Source of the DNA: Bacteriovoracaceae bacterium
GTDB lineage: Bacteria > Bdellovibrionota > UBA1018
DNA: 17,190 bases
Direction of reading: 5' to 3'
Assembly (NCBI GenBank): GCA_947446835.1
Contig: CANFHS010000012.1
Coordinates: 1 to 17,190 of the forward strand
Shown here: positions 1 to 7,418 of the stretch, in pieces
Position numbering within the stretch: position 1 is the stretch's first letter
Layout: every line of letters begins with the position of its first letter
Made by a program: the position numbers and the translations under genes
The notes under the pieces: generated by a model
What the model saw: only the letters and a program-made list of their open reading frames with translations
Told to the model about the DNA's origin: nothing
Databases searched by the model: none

Positions 1-1030
1 CTACTCGGCGTACCTGAAGCTTTCCGAAGGCTGCAACCGCCGCTGCGCCTTCTGCATCATTCCCACCCTGCGCGGCAACGTGCGTTCGCGGACCATCACT
101 TCCCTGGTCGAGGAGGCCACCCAGATGGCCAAGCGCGGGGTGCGCGAGCTGAACCTCGTGGCGCAGGACCTGACCCATTACGGAATCGAGACCCGCTACA
201 AGGAAAACCTGGAAACCCTGGTACCCGCCCTGTGCCGCATCGATGGCATCGAGTGGATTCGCCTGCACTACGTCTATCCGGACGAGTTCTCCGACGAGAT
301 GGTCGACATCATCGCGCGCGAACCCAAGGTCGTGAAGTACCTGGACATGCCCATCCAGCACACCGACGACGCCATGCTGAAATCCATGGGCCGCAGGCTC
401 ACCAAGGCCAAGCTCTACGACGTGGTTTCCAAGCTGCGCGCCAAGGTCCCAGGCCTGGTGTTCCGCACCTCGGTCATCGTGGGCTTCCCCGGCGAGACCG
501 AAGAGCAGTTCGAGGCGCTCTGCCGCGACCTCGAGGAATTGAAGCTCGACCACGTGGGCGTGTTCCGCTTCTCCAAGGAAGAGGGCACCCGTGCCGCCAC
601 CATGGACGGCCAGATCCATCCCAACACCAAGCGCCGCCGGGCCAAAATGCTCACCGAGATCCTGCAAAAGCAGCGCGAAACGCTCCATGAGCGTTACGTG
701 GGCACCCGGGTCGAGGTGATGATCGAGGGACCGAGCGAGGAAACCGAGCTGCTCATCCAGGGCAGGCTGACCACCCAGGCCCAGGAAATCGACGGCCACG
801 TGCTCATCAATGACGTGGACGCCCTCGACTCGACCGAGCTGCGTCCGGGCGACCTCATCGAGGTCGAGATCACCGATGCCAACCCGCAGGACCTGGTGGG
901 CCGCGCGGTCCGCATGATCAAGCCGCAACCCAGGATCAGCGCCAAGGACTTCTCGTTCGCGGGCCTGAAGACCGAACTTCCGTCCGAGCGCACGCTTTCG
1001 GACATCGCCACCCGCGCGCGAACCCACTGA
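1..1030 (+). CDS. rimO: Ribosomal protein S12 methylthiotransferase RimO, 5'-truncated
   Basis: This is the C-terminal 342 residues of a radical-SAM methylthiotransferase. The frame is open from base 2 and the N-terminal Fe-S (MTTase) domain lies outside the window. The radical-SAM cluster motif is visible at once: CNRRCAFC (CxxxCxxC, visible residues 11, 15 and 18), preceded by YLKLSEG and followed by IIPTLRG, the wording typical of RimO rather than MiaB. Further motifs are AQDLTHYG, LDMPIQH and VGFPGETEEQF. A C-terminal TRAM domain begins near RYVGTRVEV and is followed by a tail of about 35 residues. RimO adds a methylthio group to an aspartate of ribosomal protein S12, using SAM and two 4Fe-4S clusters. 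It is the first visible gene of an operon with a rhodanese 22 bases downstream and queG. MiaB is the alternative, but the motifs favour RimO. Confidence 0.93.
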   Translation, partial: YSAYLKLSEGCNRRCAFCIIPTLRGNVRSRTITSLVEEATQMAKRGVRELNLVAQDLTHYGIETRYKENLETLVPALCRIDGIEWIRLHYVYPDEFSDEMVDIIAREPKVVKYLDMPIQHTDDAMLKSMGRRLTKAKLYDVVSKLRAKVPGLVFRTSVIVGFPGETEEQFEALCRDLEELKLDHVGVFRFSKEEGTRAATMDGQIHPNTKRRRAKMLTEILQKQRETLHERYVGTRVEVMIEGPSEETELLIQGRLTTQAQEIDGHVLINDVDALDSTELRPGDLIEVEITDANPQDLVGRAVRMIKPQPRISAKDFSFAGLKTELPSERTLSDIATRARTH

Positions 1031-1052
1031 GCGACGCAAGGACACCCGGACC

Positions 1053-1400
1053 ATGGACCACCCCCCCTGGATCATCACCCCGCAGGAGCTGGCAGAAGAG
1101 CTCGCCAAGGCACCCGCTGAACAGCCACGCCTGCTCGACGTCCGCGAAACGGCCGAATGGCTCGACTCGCGCATCGAGGGCTGCAAGCTCGTGTCGCTGG
1201 GCGAAGTCACGGCCCGCATCGAGAAGGAATTCCAGGACAAGCAGGCCGACATCGTCGTTTACTGCGCGCACGGGGTGCGCTCCATGCACGCGCTGCGGGC
1301 AATGCAGATGCTGGGCTACACGCGCCTGCGTTCCCTGATGGGCGGCATCTGCGCCTGGGAAGACGAAGGCCGCCCCGTCCTGCGGGGCAGCCCGCGGTGA
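1053..1400 (+). CDS. Single-domain rhodanese-like sulfurtransferase
   Basis: A 115-residue protein consisting of one rhodanese domain. It has the N-terminal LLDVRE motif, the active-site loop CAHGVRS (catalytic Cys at about residue 71, CxxGxRS type) and the closing LMGGICAWEDEG motif. Length and motifs fit GlpE/PspE-like single-domain rhodaneses, which carry a persulfide on the active-site Cys. There is no signal peptide, so it should be cytoplasmic. ATG at 1053 has an AAGGA ribosome site about 10 bases upstream (1038-1042). The stop overlaps the GTG of queG (GTGA). Its position between two Fe-S enzymes that modify the translation machinery suggests, as inference only, a role in sulfur delivery. 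Confidence 0.9.
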   Translation: MDHPPWIITPQELAEELAKAPAEQPRLLDVRETAEWLDSRIEGCKLVSLGEVTARIEKEFQDKQADIVVYCAHGVRSMHALRAMQMLGYTRLRSLMGGICAWEDEGRPVLRGSPR

Positions 1401-2470
1401 CCCCCGCCCGCTTCCGCGAGTACCTGCTCGAGGAGGCGCGGGCCGAGGGCTTTGCCCTGGCCGAGACGATCGATCTTGCCCCGGTGCTGGATGAACCCGA
1501 TCCGGAGCGCGCGCCCTTTGCCGCGCACCTGGACCGCTACGACCGCTGGCTCGCCGAGGGCCGCCATGGCGAAATGAGCTACCTGGCGCGCGGGCGCGAC
1601 CGGCGCGCCGATCCGCGACGCCTCATGCCCGAGGCCAAGGCCATGCTCTGCGTGGCCCTGCCCTACCCGCGCACTCCCGCGGGCGCGACCGGACCGGGGC
1701 AAGGCGCCCGCTACGCGCGCTACCTGCAGGGCCCGGACTACCACATCGACCTGGCCGAACGCCTGGGCCGGGCCATGCTCCGCGTGCGGGCGCGCGTGGC
1801 GGCAGAGGCGGCTCCGGAGCCCGCGCCCGCGCCGGCCGCCCGTCCCCGCATCCCGGCACCGCGCCCGGGCGGACCCGCGGACGCGGTGCTGCGCTGGAAA
1901 GTGTGCGTGGACACCAGCGCCCTGCTGGAGCGCAGCTGGGCCGCGCTGGCGGGCCTGGGCTGGATCGGCAAGAACACGCTGCTCATCCACCCCCAGCAAG
2001 GCTCTTACCTGTTCCTGGCCGAAGTGCTGCTGGACCGCGAAACCGGCCGCGGTCCCTCGCCTCTTCCCGATTACTGCGGGCACTGCACGCGGTGCCTGGA
2101 CGCGTGCCCCACGCAAGCCATCACCGCGCCGCACGAGCTCGACTCCCGCAAGTGCATCGCCTACGCGACGCTAGAAAAACGCGGCGATTGGCCCAAGGAA
2201 ACCTCGACCAGTGCGGGCTGGGTCGCGGGCTGCGACCTTTGCCAGGAAGTCTGCCCTTTCAACCGCAAGCCCGTGGCCCGCGAGCTCGCGTCCAAGTCCA
2301 GGTCCGAGTCCAAGCCGCTGGCCGGCGCCACCGCGGTTTTCGACTGGAAAACCCTTCTCGAAGAAGCTGAGGCGGATTATCTGGAACGCGTCCGCGGCAC
2401 CGCCCTGGAACGCATCAAACCCGCCGAGTTCCAGAGGAACCTCAAGCGCGCGATGGAGGAGCTCCCATGA
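1397..2470 (+). CDS. queG: Epoxyqueuosine reductase QueG
   Basis: A 357-residue cobalamin-dependent enzyme that reduces epoxyqueuosine to queuosine in tRNA, the last step of queuosine synthesis. The QueG core is clear: VDTSALLERSWA with the family Asp, GLGWIGKNTLLIHP, a first ferredoxin-like motif CGHCTRCLDACP (Cys near 227, 230, 233 and 237), LDSRKCIAY, and a second motif GCDLCQEVCPFNR (Cys near 279, 282 and 286). I chose GTG 1397 because the protein homology begins there (TPARFREYL). The longer open frame upstream is rhodanese sequence read in the wrong frame. The start overlaps the rhodanese stop by 4 bases, which implies translational coupling. An Ala/Pro-rich stretch (near residues 135-155) lies just before the VDTSALL motif, where typical QueG is shorter. 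Confidence 0.94.
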   Translation: MTPARFREYLLEEARAEGFALAETIDLAPVLDEPDPERAPFAAHLDRYDRWLAEGRHGEMSYLARGRDRRADPRRLMPEAKAMLCVALPYPRTPAGATGPGQGARYARYLQGPDYHIDLAERLGRAMLRVRARVAAEAAPEPAPAPAARPRIPAPRPGGPADAVLRWKVCVDTSALLERSWAALAGLGWIGKNTLLIHPQQGSYLFLAEVLLDRETGRGPSPLPDYCGHCTRCLDACPTQAITAPHELDSRKCIAYATLEKRGDWPKETSTSAGWVAGCDLCQEVCPFNRKPVARELASKSRSESKPLAGATAVFDWKTLLEEAEADYLERVRGTALERIKPAEFQRNLKRAMEELP

Positions 2471-3138
2471 ACCGACGGGTTTCCATCCCATTCATTCTTC
2501 TGCTGACCGCCTGCACTCCCCTCCAGGCCCGGACCGGGCCCGACCCCGCGCAGCCTTACCGGGGCTTTGCGGCCCTGGCCGCCGCGGAACCCGAAGGCTC
2601 GGCGTGGAGCATCGTGCGGCGGACCCCTGCCCAGGGCCGCTCCGCCTTCACTGTCTTCGCCATCCACGGAGGACAGATCGAGCCAGGTACCTCGGAGCTG
2701 GCCGATCCGGTGGCAGGGGCCGACTGGAACCTCTATCGCTTCGAAGGGCGTGACCCCAAGGGCGACAACTCGCGGCTCCACATCACGAGCTCGCGCTTTG
2801 ACGAGCCCCAGGCCCTGGAGCTGGCCGCGGCATCCGACTGGTGCGTCTCGATCCACGGATTCCAGGATCGGCAGGCGCCGGAGCACCGCAGTCTTTGCGT
2901 CGGGGGAGCTTCCGAAGAGCTTCGAAACCGCTTCATCGCCGCACTCGATGCGCGGCGCCTGGGAATCCGCCTGGTGGAGGTGCCCGGACTCCTGGGCCGG
3001 GAGCCCGGCAATATCGTGAACCGCTGCCGCAAGGGCGGCCTTCAGCTGGAAGCCAGCCGGGCGCTCCGGGATGCCTGGGTCAAGGATCCGGCCCTGCGGG
3101 CTTCGCTCATCCAGGCCATCCGGACCAGCCTCCGCTGA
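2467..3138 (+). CDS. Predicted lipoprotein of unknown function
   Basis: A 223-residue protein that I do not recognise. The N-terminus is a lipoprotein signal: MNRR, a short hydrophobic stretch, then lipobox LTAC with the lipidated Cys at position 16. Residue +2 is Thr, which under E. coli Lol rules would favour the outer membrane. The mature part has mixed alpha/beta character, no obvious catalytic motif and three Cys (near CVSIHG, SLCVGG and NRCRKG). ATG overlaps the queG stop (ATGA) and has a strong GGAGGAG site at 2455-2461, 5 bases upstream, so it is translated as the last gene of the rimO-rhodanese-queG operon. No functional link to the modification enzymes is evident; it may only share the transcript. 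Confidence 0.82.
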   Translation: MNRRVSIPFILLLTACTPLQARTGPDPAQPYRGFAALAAAEPEGSAWSIVRRTPAQGRSAFTVFAIHGGQIEPGTSELADPVAGADWNLYRFEGRDPKGDNSRLHITSSRFDEPQALELAAASDWCVSIHGFQDRQAPEHRSLCVGGASEELRNRFIAALDARRLGIRLVEVPGLLGREPGNIVNRCRKGGLQLEASRALRDAWVKDPALRASLIQAIRTSLR

Positions 3139-3147
3139 ACGCGGACG

Positions 3148-4122
3148 TCAGACCCACCTGAAAAAGCGTGCCCCGAAAAGGTAGGAGCCCACGCGGTGGG
3201 AATGGGTGAACCGCAAGGTCACCTCGCCGCCCGCCTCACCGGCGTTCTCGATGACCCGCAAGGCGCGCGGTCCCCCCGGACGGAACACGGAACTGCCGCT
3301 TTCGTCGCGCTCGATGTCCCGGCCCGCCACCGAGTCGCGCAGGGGCCTGCCGTTCAGCTCGATCACGATGTCGCTGGGAAGGAGCGCAGAGTCCATCGAC
3401 TTTGCCACGATGGAAAGTCCGGGCGTGGGCAGGCGAAACTTCACGAACGCCTGCGGATCCTGGGTGCCCCGGTGGTCGTTGACCACTTTCCATTTTCCAG
3501 AAACCTCCACTCCCGGCGACGGCTCCGCGCCCAGCTCCAGGCCACCCGCATCCAGGAGCCGGGGACCAAACGGCTTGTGCAGGAAAGGGAGCGCCAGGCC
3601 CGGGTCACGCGCGCGCAGGAAGTGGTGGATCTGGGGCTCGATGGCGCGGAACCATTCGGGCTCGGAATGCACGAAGTGGACTTTCCCTTTCTCGAAAAAG
3701 ACCACCTTGGGCAGGGCTTCGGCCGAAAAAGCCCGATGGATGGCGTTCTCGGGATCCACGCACATGGGCAGCTCCCAGGACTTCTCACGGGCCAGGGCCT
3801 CCAGGAACCCACGGGCGGAATAGAAGGCGTAGGAGGCCTTCAGGCAAACCACGGTCGACACGCCGTGGGCCGCGAACCGGCGATGGAATTCCTGGGCCTC
3901 GAGAATCGTCTGGGCGCTGGATGGGCAACTCAGATCGGTCAGGACGAGGAGGAAGTCCTTCTTTTCGAAGCTCGAATCCAGGCCCATGAAATGGGCACCG
4001 GTTTCGTCGAGCGTCGCCCCGAAGACGGGCCCCGAGTTGATCCAGTAAGGGGTCATCTCCTGGCGGGCCAAGGAGAGGAGCTCTTCGCGGGACAGTTCTT
4101 CAGGTCTGTTTCTGCGCGCCAT
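3148..4122 (-). CDS. Thioredoxin-fold protein with DipZ-like C-terminal domain
   Basis: A 324-residue protein with no signal peptide. Residues about 55-165 look like a thioredoxin/AhpC fold: strand FLLVLTDLSCPSSAQ, helix, VVCLKASYAF, then a cis-Pro-like segment LPKVVFFEKGK (Pro 138). The active site reads CPSS (C66, S69), a CxxS form, so it cannot form the usual intramolecular disulfide. The C-terminal about 130 residues (GKWKVVNDH, DIVIELNGRPL, LRVIENAGEAGGEVTLRF, GSYLFGARFF) resemble the beta-sandwich domain following thioredoxin in DipZ-type proteins; that assignment is by pattern memory. Start: MARRNRPEEL at 4122 has a GGGAAG just upstream. An in-frame start at 4191 would add 23 residues lying within the MFS gene. 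It overlaps the MFS transporter stop by 23 bases, so the two genes form one operon. Substrate unknown. Confidence 0.8.
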   Translation of the reverse strand: MARRNRPEELSREELLSLARQEMTPYWINSGPVFGATLDETGAHFMGLDSSFEKKDFLLVLTDLSCPSSAQTILEAQEFHRRFAAHGVSTVVCLKASYAFYSARGFLEALAREKSWELPMCVDPENAIHRAFSAEALPKVVFFEKGKVHFVHSEPEWFRAIEPQIHHFLRARDPGLALPFLHKPFGPRLLDAGGLELGAEPSPGVEVSGKWKVVNDHRGTQDPQAFVKFRLPTPGLSIVAKSMDSALLPSDIVIELNGRPLRDSVAGRDIERDESGSSVFRPGGPRALRVIENAGEAGGEVTLRFTHSHRVGSYLFGARFFRWV

Positions 4123-5521
4123 GGGCTTCCCGGGCTGACGGCTCCAGGCCGCCAGTCTTGAAAAAGGATACCAGAGTCGCCAGGGTCGCAAGCGCTCCGG
4201 CGAACACCAAGGTGAAATGGAATGCCGACACGAAATCCCCCGAAACCGAGCGGCGCCAGGTGAATAGCCCCGTGGCCAGGCCGGTGCCGATCACCAGGCC
4301 CAGATTCCTTACCGTGGCCAGGAAAGCCGAGGCCACGCCCAGCTTGGACGCGGGCACGACCCCCATGATGGCATTGTTATTGGGGGACTGGAAAAGGCCG
4401 GTCGCCAGGCCGATCGAACCCAGGCCCAGCAGGACCGCTCCGAGCCCCGAGGCTGGACTCATCCCGACGCCCCAAAGGCCTCCCATGCTGAAGAGCCCCA
4501 GTGCCCCGACCAGGGCTCCGATGACCGAAAGCTCGCGGCTGCCGAAACGGTCCGACGCCCGCCCGCTCAGCGGGGCGACCACCAGGATGCTCAGGGGAAT
4601 GGCCGTCATCAGGACCCCGGCCTTGTCGGGGGTCAGGTGCAGGACTTCCTCGAAGTAAAAAGGCATCAGCACGGTGACGGCCGAGTACGCCACGAAGTTC
4701 AGGAAACTGGCCAGGTTGGCCGTCCAGAAGGTCCGATCCTTGAGCAGCGACAGGTCAAACAGGGGGGCCCGGGCCTCGGCCTCAACCCGGATGAAAATGA
4801 GCGCTACGGCCAGGGTCAGGACTCCCAGGACCAGCCTGGGCACCGGAAAAGCCGCCCCGCCCGAAACCGAGATCATCGGGGGGTCCACTCCCACGATCAG
4901 CCCCAGGAACAGGATGAACTGGAGGAAAGCCCCCGCCCAGTCAAAGGGTAGCAGGTGCTTGCGGACCGGATCCTGGGGAATGTTCTTCTGCGCCAGGAAG
5001 ATTCCCAGGATCCCCACCGGCAGGTTCACCAGGAAGATGCTGCGCCAGCCGAAAGTCGAGATCAGCAAGCCGCCCACGGAGGGGCCCGTCACCAGGCCCG
5101 CGCTGACCACCATGGCCAGGGTCCCCAACGCCTTGCCTCGCTCGCGCGAGGGGAAAGCCGCCGTGATGATCGCGGGGCCATTGGCCATGAGCATGGCCGC
5201 CCCCACCCCCTGCAACGCCCGCGAAGCCAAGAGCCATCCCAAGGTGGCTGACGCGCCGCAAAACAAGGAACCGAAGGTGAATAAGCCAAAGCCCAGCTGG
5301 AAGATCTTCTTCCGACCCCACTGGTCGGCCAAGCGGCCCCAGGGCAAAAGCAGGCAAGTGATCACCAGCAGGTAGATGATCACGACCCACTTGATCCGAA
5401 CCAGGTCCGCTCCGAGCGACTTGGTCAGGGTGGGCAGAGCAATATTGACTATGCTCGAATCCAGGGTGGCCATGAAAGTTCCACAGGCCACCGCGGACAG
5501 CACCCACCACTTGCCGCGCAT
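4100..5521 (-). CDS. MFS drug efflux transporter, DHA2 (EmrB/QacA) family
   Basis: A 473-residue integral inner-membrane protein with about 14 hydrophobic segments. Signature elements of the DHA2 (14-TMS) drug:proton antiporters are visible: ATLDSSIVNIALPTL in TM1 (family motif LDxTIVNVALP), GRLADQWGRKK in the TM2-3 loop (motif A), and a TM5 motif-C-like stretch GLVTGPSVGGLL. The length is at the short end for the family but complete. It would export small toxic compounds using the proton gradient; the substrate cannot be read from sequence. ATG 5521 begins at, or next to, the predicted transcription start (see the promoter entry). The gene is followed by the thioredoxin-like gene with a 23-base overlap and is divergent from the split transketolase. 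Confidence 0.9.
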   Translation of the reverse strand: MRGKWWVLSAVACGTFMATLDSSIVNIALPTLTKSLGADLVRIKWVVIIYLLVITCLLLPWGRLADQWGRKKIFQLGFGLFTFGSLFCGASATLGWLLASRALQGVGAAMLMANGPAIITAAFPSRERGKALGTLAMVVSAGLVTGPSVGGLLISTFGWRSIFLVNLPVGILGIFLAQKNIPQDPVRKHLLPFDWAGAFLQFILFLGLIVGVDPPMISVSGGAAFPVPRLVLGVLTLAVALIFIRVEAEARAPLFDLSLLKDRTFWTANLASFLNFVAYSAVTVLMPFYFEEVLHLTPDKAGVLMTAIPLSILVVAPLSGRASDRFGSRELSVIGALVGALGLFSMGGLWGVGMSPASGLGAVLLGLGSIGLATGLFQSPNNNAIMGVVPASKLGVASAFLATVRNLGLVIGTGLATGLFTWRRSVSGDFVSAFHFTLVFAGALATLATLVSFFKTGGLEPSAREAHGAQKQT

Positions 5522-5555
5522 GCCCCCAATCTAACAAGAAACGTTGTGGCGTCAA
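5522..5555 (-). promoter_or_regulatory. Sigma-70-type promoter of the MFS gene, leaderless spacing
   Basis: On the minus strand, TTGACG (5555-5550, 5 of 6 to consensus) is followed after 16 bases by TAGATT (5533-5528, 4 of 6). Only 6 bases (GGGGGC) then precede the ATG at 5521. A start 7 bases after the -10 would fall on the A of ATG. This is the best promoter match in the window. Confidence 0.55.
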
Positions 5556-5580
5556 TCGGTCCTGGTGTAGCTTCGCGCCG
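5544..5580 (+). promoter_or_regulatory. Putative promoter of the split transketolase genes
   Basis: TTGTGG (5544-5549), an 18-base spacer, then TAGCTT (5568-5573), leaving 7 bases before the ATG at 5581. The -10 is weak (3 of 6). The -35 directly abuts the -35 of the opposite MFS promoter (5550-5555). No Shine-Dalgarno is seen in the 15 bases before the ATG, which fits a leaderless start. Confidence 0.35.
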
Positions 5581-6429
5581 ATGAACCAGAAGTCACTTGC
5601 CTCTCTCATCGCGGATCTCCGGGTTTCCATCATCGAGATGCTGCATGAAGCCAAGTCCGGCCACCCGGGCGGAAGCCTCTCGGCCATCGATCTCATCGCC
5701 TCGCTTTGGTTCCAGGAAATGAGGGGCGTGGAGTCGGCCTCGCAGCTGGCCCAGGAACGCGACCACTTCGTGCTGTCCAAAGGCCATGCGGTTCCGGCGT
5801 TGTACGCGGTCCTGGCCGAAAAAGGGTTCCTGCCCAAGGATGAGCTCAAGAACCTGCGCCGCACCGGCAGCCGCCTGCAGGGGCACCCCGACCGCGTCCG
5901 CATGCCCATCGTCGAGGCCTCGACCGGCTCGCTCGGCCAAGGCCTTTCGGTGGCGCTCGGCATGGCCATGGGCCTGAAGCTCGACGGAAAGAAATCCCGG
6001 GTGTTCTGCCTGATGGGCGACGGAGAAACCCAGGAAGGCCAGATCTGGGAAGCCGCGATGGCCGCCCCCAAGTTCGGACTTTCCAACCTGTGCGCCATCA
6101 TCGACGCCAACAACGGCCAGATCGACGGCCCCGTCAGCCAGGTCATGCCGATCGAGCCCATCGCCGACAAATGGCGGGCTTTCGGCTGGCACGTGCTCGA
6201 CATCGACGGCCATGACCTGGGCCAGATCCAGGCCGCTTACGCGGAAGCCCGGACCCGGGCCGAGGCCGGCTCCACCCAGCCGGTGCTCATCGTCGCCCGC
6301 ACGGTCAAAGGCAAAGGCGTATCGTTCATGGAAAACCAGATCGGCTGGCATGGAGTCGCCCCCAAGGCGGATGAAGCCAAACGCGCCATCGAAGAGATCC
6401 GCAACGGCAACGGAGGCAACTCGAAATGA
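5581..6429 (+). CDS. Transketolase, N-terminal (TPP-binding) subunit
   Basis: A 282-residue protein equal to the first third of a full transketolase. It shows the substrate and cofactor motifs GHPGGSLS, LSKGHAVPALYAVL and TGSLGQGLSVALGMAMG, and the thiamine diphosphate/Mg motif from GDGETQEGQIWEAAM to DANNGQIDG. It ends after VKGKGVSFMENQIGWHG, as split N-subunits do. With the next gene it makes a working enzyme that transfers two-carbon ketol groups between sugar phosphates in the non-oxidative pentose phosphate pathway. Its last bases overlap the start of the C-terminal subunit (ATGA), giving coupled, roughly equimolar translation. The split arrangement occurs in many archaea and bacteria and is not a frameshift: both halves have their own start, and the second has its own ribosome site. 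Confidence 0.95.
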   Translation: MNQKSLASLIADLRVSIIEMLHEAKSGHPGGSLSAIDLIASLWFQEMRGVESASQLAQERDHFVLSKGHAVPALYAVLAEKGFLPKDELKNLRRTGSRLQGHPDRVRMPIVEASTGSLGQGLSVALGMAMGLKLDGKKSRVFCLMGDGETQEGQIWEAAMAAPKFGLSNLCAIIDANNGQIDGPVSQVMPIEPIADKWRAFGWHVLDIDGHDLGQIQAAYAEARTRAEAGSTQPVLIVARTVKGKGVSFMENQIGWHGVAPKADEAKRAIEEIRNGNGGNSK

Positions 6430-7379
6430 GCGGCAAAGCGACCCGGCAGGCATTCGGCGAATCCCTCGCCAAGCTCGGTGAAACCCATCGCGAGATCGTG
6501 GTGCTGGACGCCGATCTGGCCAAGTCCACCAAGTCGGAACTGTTTGCCAAGAAGTTCCCCGAGCGCTTCTTCGAGATGGGCATCGCCGAAGCCAACATGA
6601 TCGGCGCGGCGTCCGGCCTGGCCTTCGCCGGAAAGCTCCCGTTCCTCTGCAGCTTCGGCTGCTTCCTGACCGGCCGCTACGACACCATCCGCCTGAGCGT
6701 GGCCTACTCGCAGGCCAACGTGCGCCTCGTGGGCACCCACGCCGGCGTCGGCATCGGCGACGACGGCCACAGCCAGATGGGGCTTGAGGACGTGACACTC
6801 ATGCGCGCCCTTCCCACCATGGGCGTCTTCCAGCCCATGGATGCCCGCGAAACCGAACTCGTGATGGATTACCTGGTCAAGGAGTGGAAAGGCCCGGCCT
6901 ACCTGCGCCTGACCCGCCAGAACCTGCCGGACCTCTACCCGCAGGGCGCGGTTTTCCGTCCCGGTAAGCTCATGTCCATCCGCCAGATCGACTCGAGCCG
7001 CACCCAGGTGGCCCTCATCGGCACCGGTGCAGGCACGGCCGAAGCCATGAAAGCCGCCCAGCTGCTCTCGGAGCGCGGCATCGAGGCCCAAGTCTGGAAT
7101 GCCCATTCGCTCAAGCCCTTTGACGAAGAGGGCATCCGGCAGATGGCCCCGGGCCTGAAGCTCATCGCCACGGTCGAGGACCACTCGGTGATCGGCGGCC
7201 TGGGTTCGTGCGTGGCCGAGGCCCTCTCGCAGCTGCCGCAGCACCCGCCGCTCGTCAAATTCGGCGTCCAGGACCTCTTTGGCCAGAGCGGCGAAGGCGA
7301 AGAGCTCTTCGAACTCTACGGCCTGTCGGGCCGCAAGGTCGCCGAGGGCGTCGAGCGAGCGCTCAAGTCCTCGCACTGA
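6426..7379 (+). CDS. Transketolase, C-terminal subunit
   Basis: A 317-residue protein holding the pyrimidine-binding and C-terminal domains of transketolase. Visible are VVLDADLAKSTKS, the conserved EMGIAEANMIGAASGLA with the Glu that activates the thiamine ring, FLTGRYDTIRLSVAY, and GTHAGVGIGDDGHSQMGLEDV followed by LRALPTMGVFQP-like sequence. The C-terminal domain contains VALIGTGAGTAEAMKAA and the closing ATVEDHSVIGGLGSCVAEAL. It should form a heterotetramer with the N subunit. ATG 6426 overlaps the upstream stop and has a strong GGAGG site (6412-6416) 9 bases upstream. This contrasts with the first gene, which has none. A GC-rich hairpin follows the stop. Confidence 0.95.
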   Translation: MSGKATRQAFGESLAKLGETHREIVVLDADLAKSTKSELFAKKFPERFFEMGIAEANMIGAASGLAFAGKLPFLCSFGCFLTGRYDTIRLSVAYSQANVRLVGTHAGVGIGDDGHSQMGLEDVTLMRALPTMGVFQPMDARETELVMDYLVKEWKGPAYLRLTRQNLPDLYPQGAVFRPGKLMSIRQIDSSRTQVALIGTGAGTAEAMKAAQLLSERGIEAQVWNAHSLKPFDEEGIRQMAPGLKLIATVEDHSVIGGLGSCVAEALSQLPQHPPLVKFGVQDLFGQSGEGEELFELYGLSGRKVAEGVERALKSSH

Positions 7380-7387
7380 GCCCAGCC

Positions 7388-7408
7388 CCCCGGGCCATCG
7401 ACCCGGGG
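7388..7408. terminator. GC hairpin between convergent genes, no U-tract
   Basis: Perfect 7-bp stem CCCCGGG (7388-7394) and CCCGGGG (7402-7408) with loop CCATCGA. It fills the 39-base gap between the convergent transketolase and ferredoxin genes. No T-run follows on either strand, so it may act as a bidirectional, non-classical terminator or as 3'-end protection. Confidence 0.35.
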
Positions 7409-7418
7409 CCCGGCAAGA

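Noticed and set aside
1157..1396. N-terminal extension of QueG by 80 residues
   Set aside because: The added sequence is Arg/Ala/Gly-rich out-of-frame rhodanese DNA. QueG homology begins at the GTG at 1397.
3196..4161. A 321-codon + strand frame opposite the thioredoxin-like gene
   Set aside because: Its sequence is low-information (Gly, His, Gln, Arg) and has no motif, while the minus-strand frame has fold-like patterns, a ribosome site and an operon partner.
4941..6203. A 420-codon minus-strand frame spanning the MFS/transketolase promoter region
   Set aside because: It crosses two genes with clear motifs in other frames and joins the transketolase antisense to an out-of-frame MFS reading. 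No domain is seen.
6425..6430. Split transketolase as a frameshifted pseudogene
   Set aside because: The two halves meet at the domain boundary, overlap by ATGA and the second has a GGAGG site. Two-gene transketolases are a normal arrangement.
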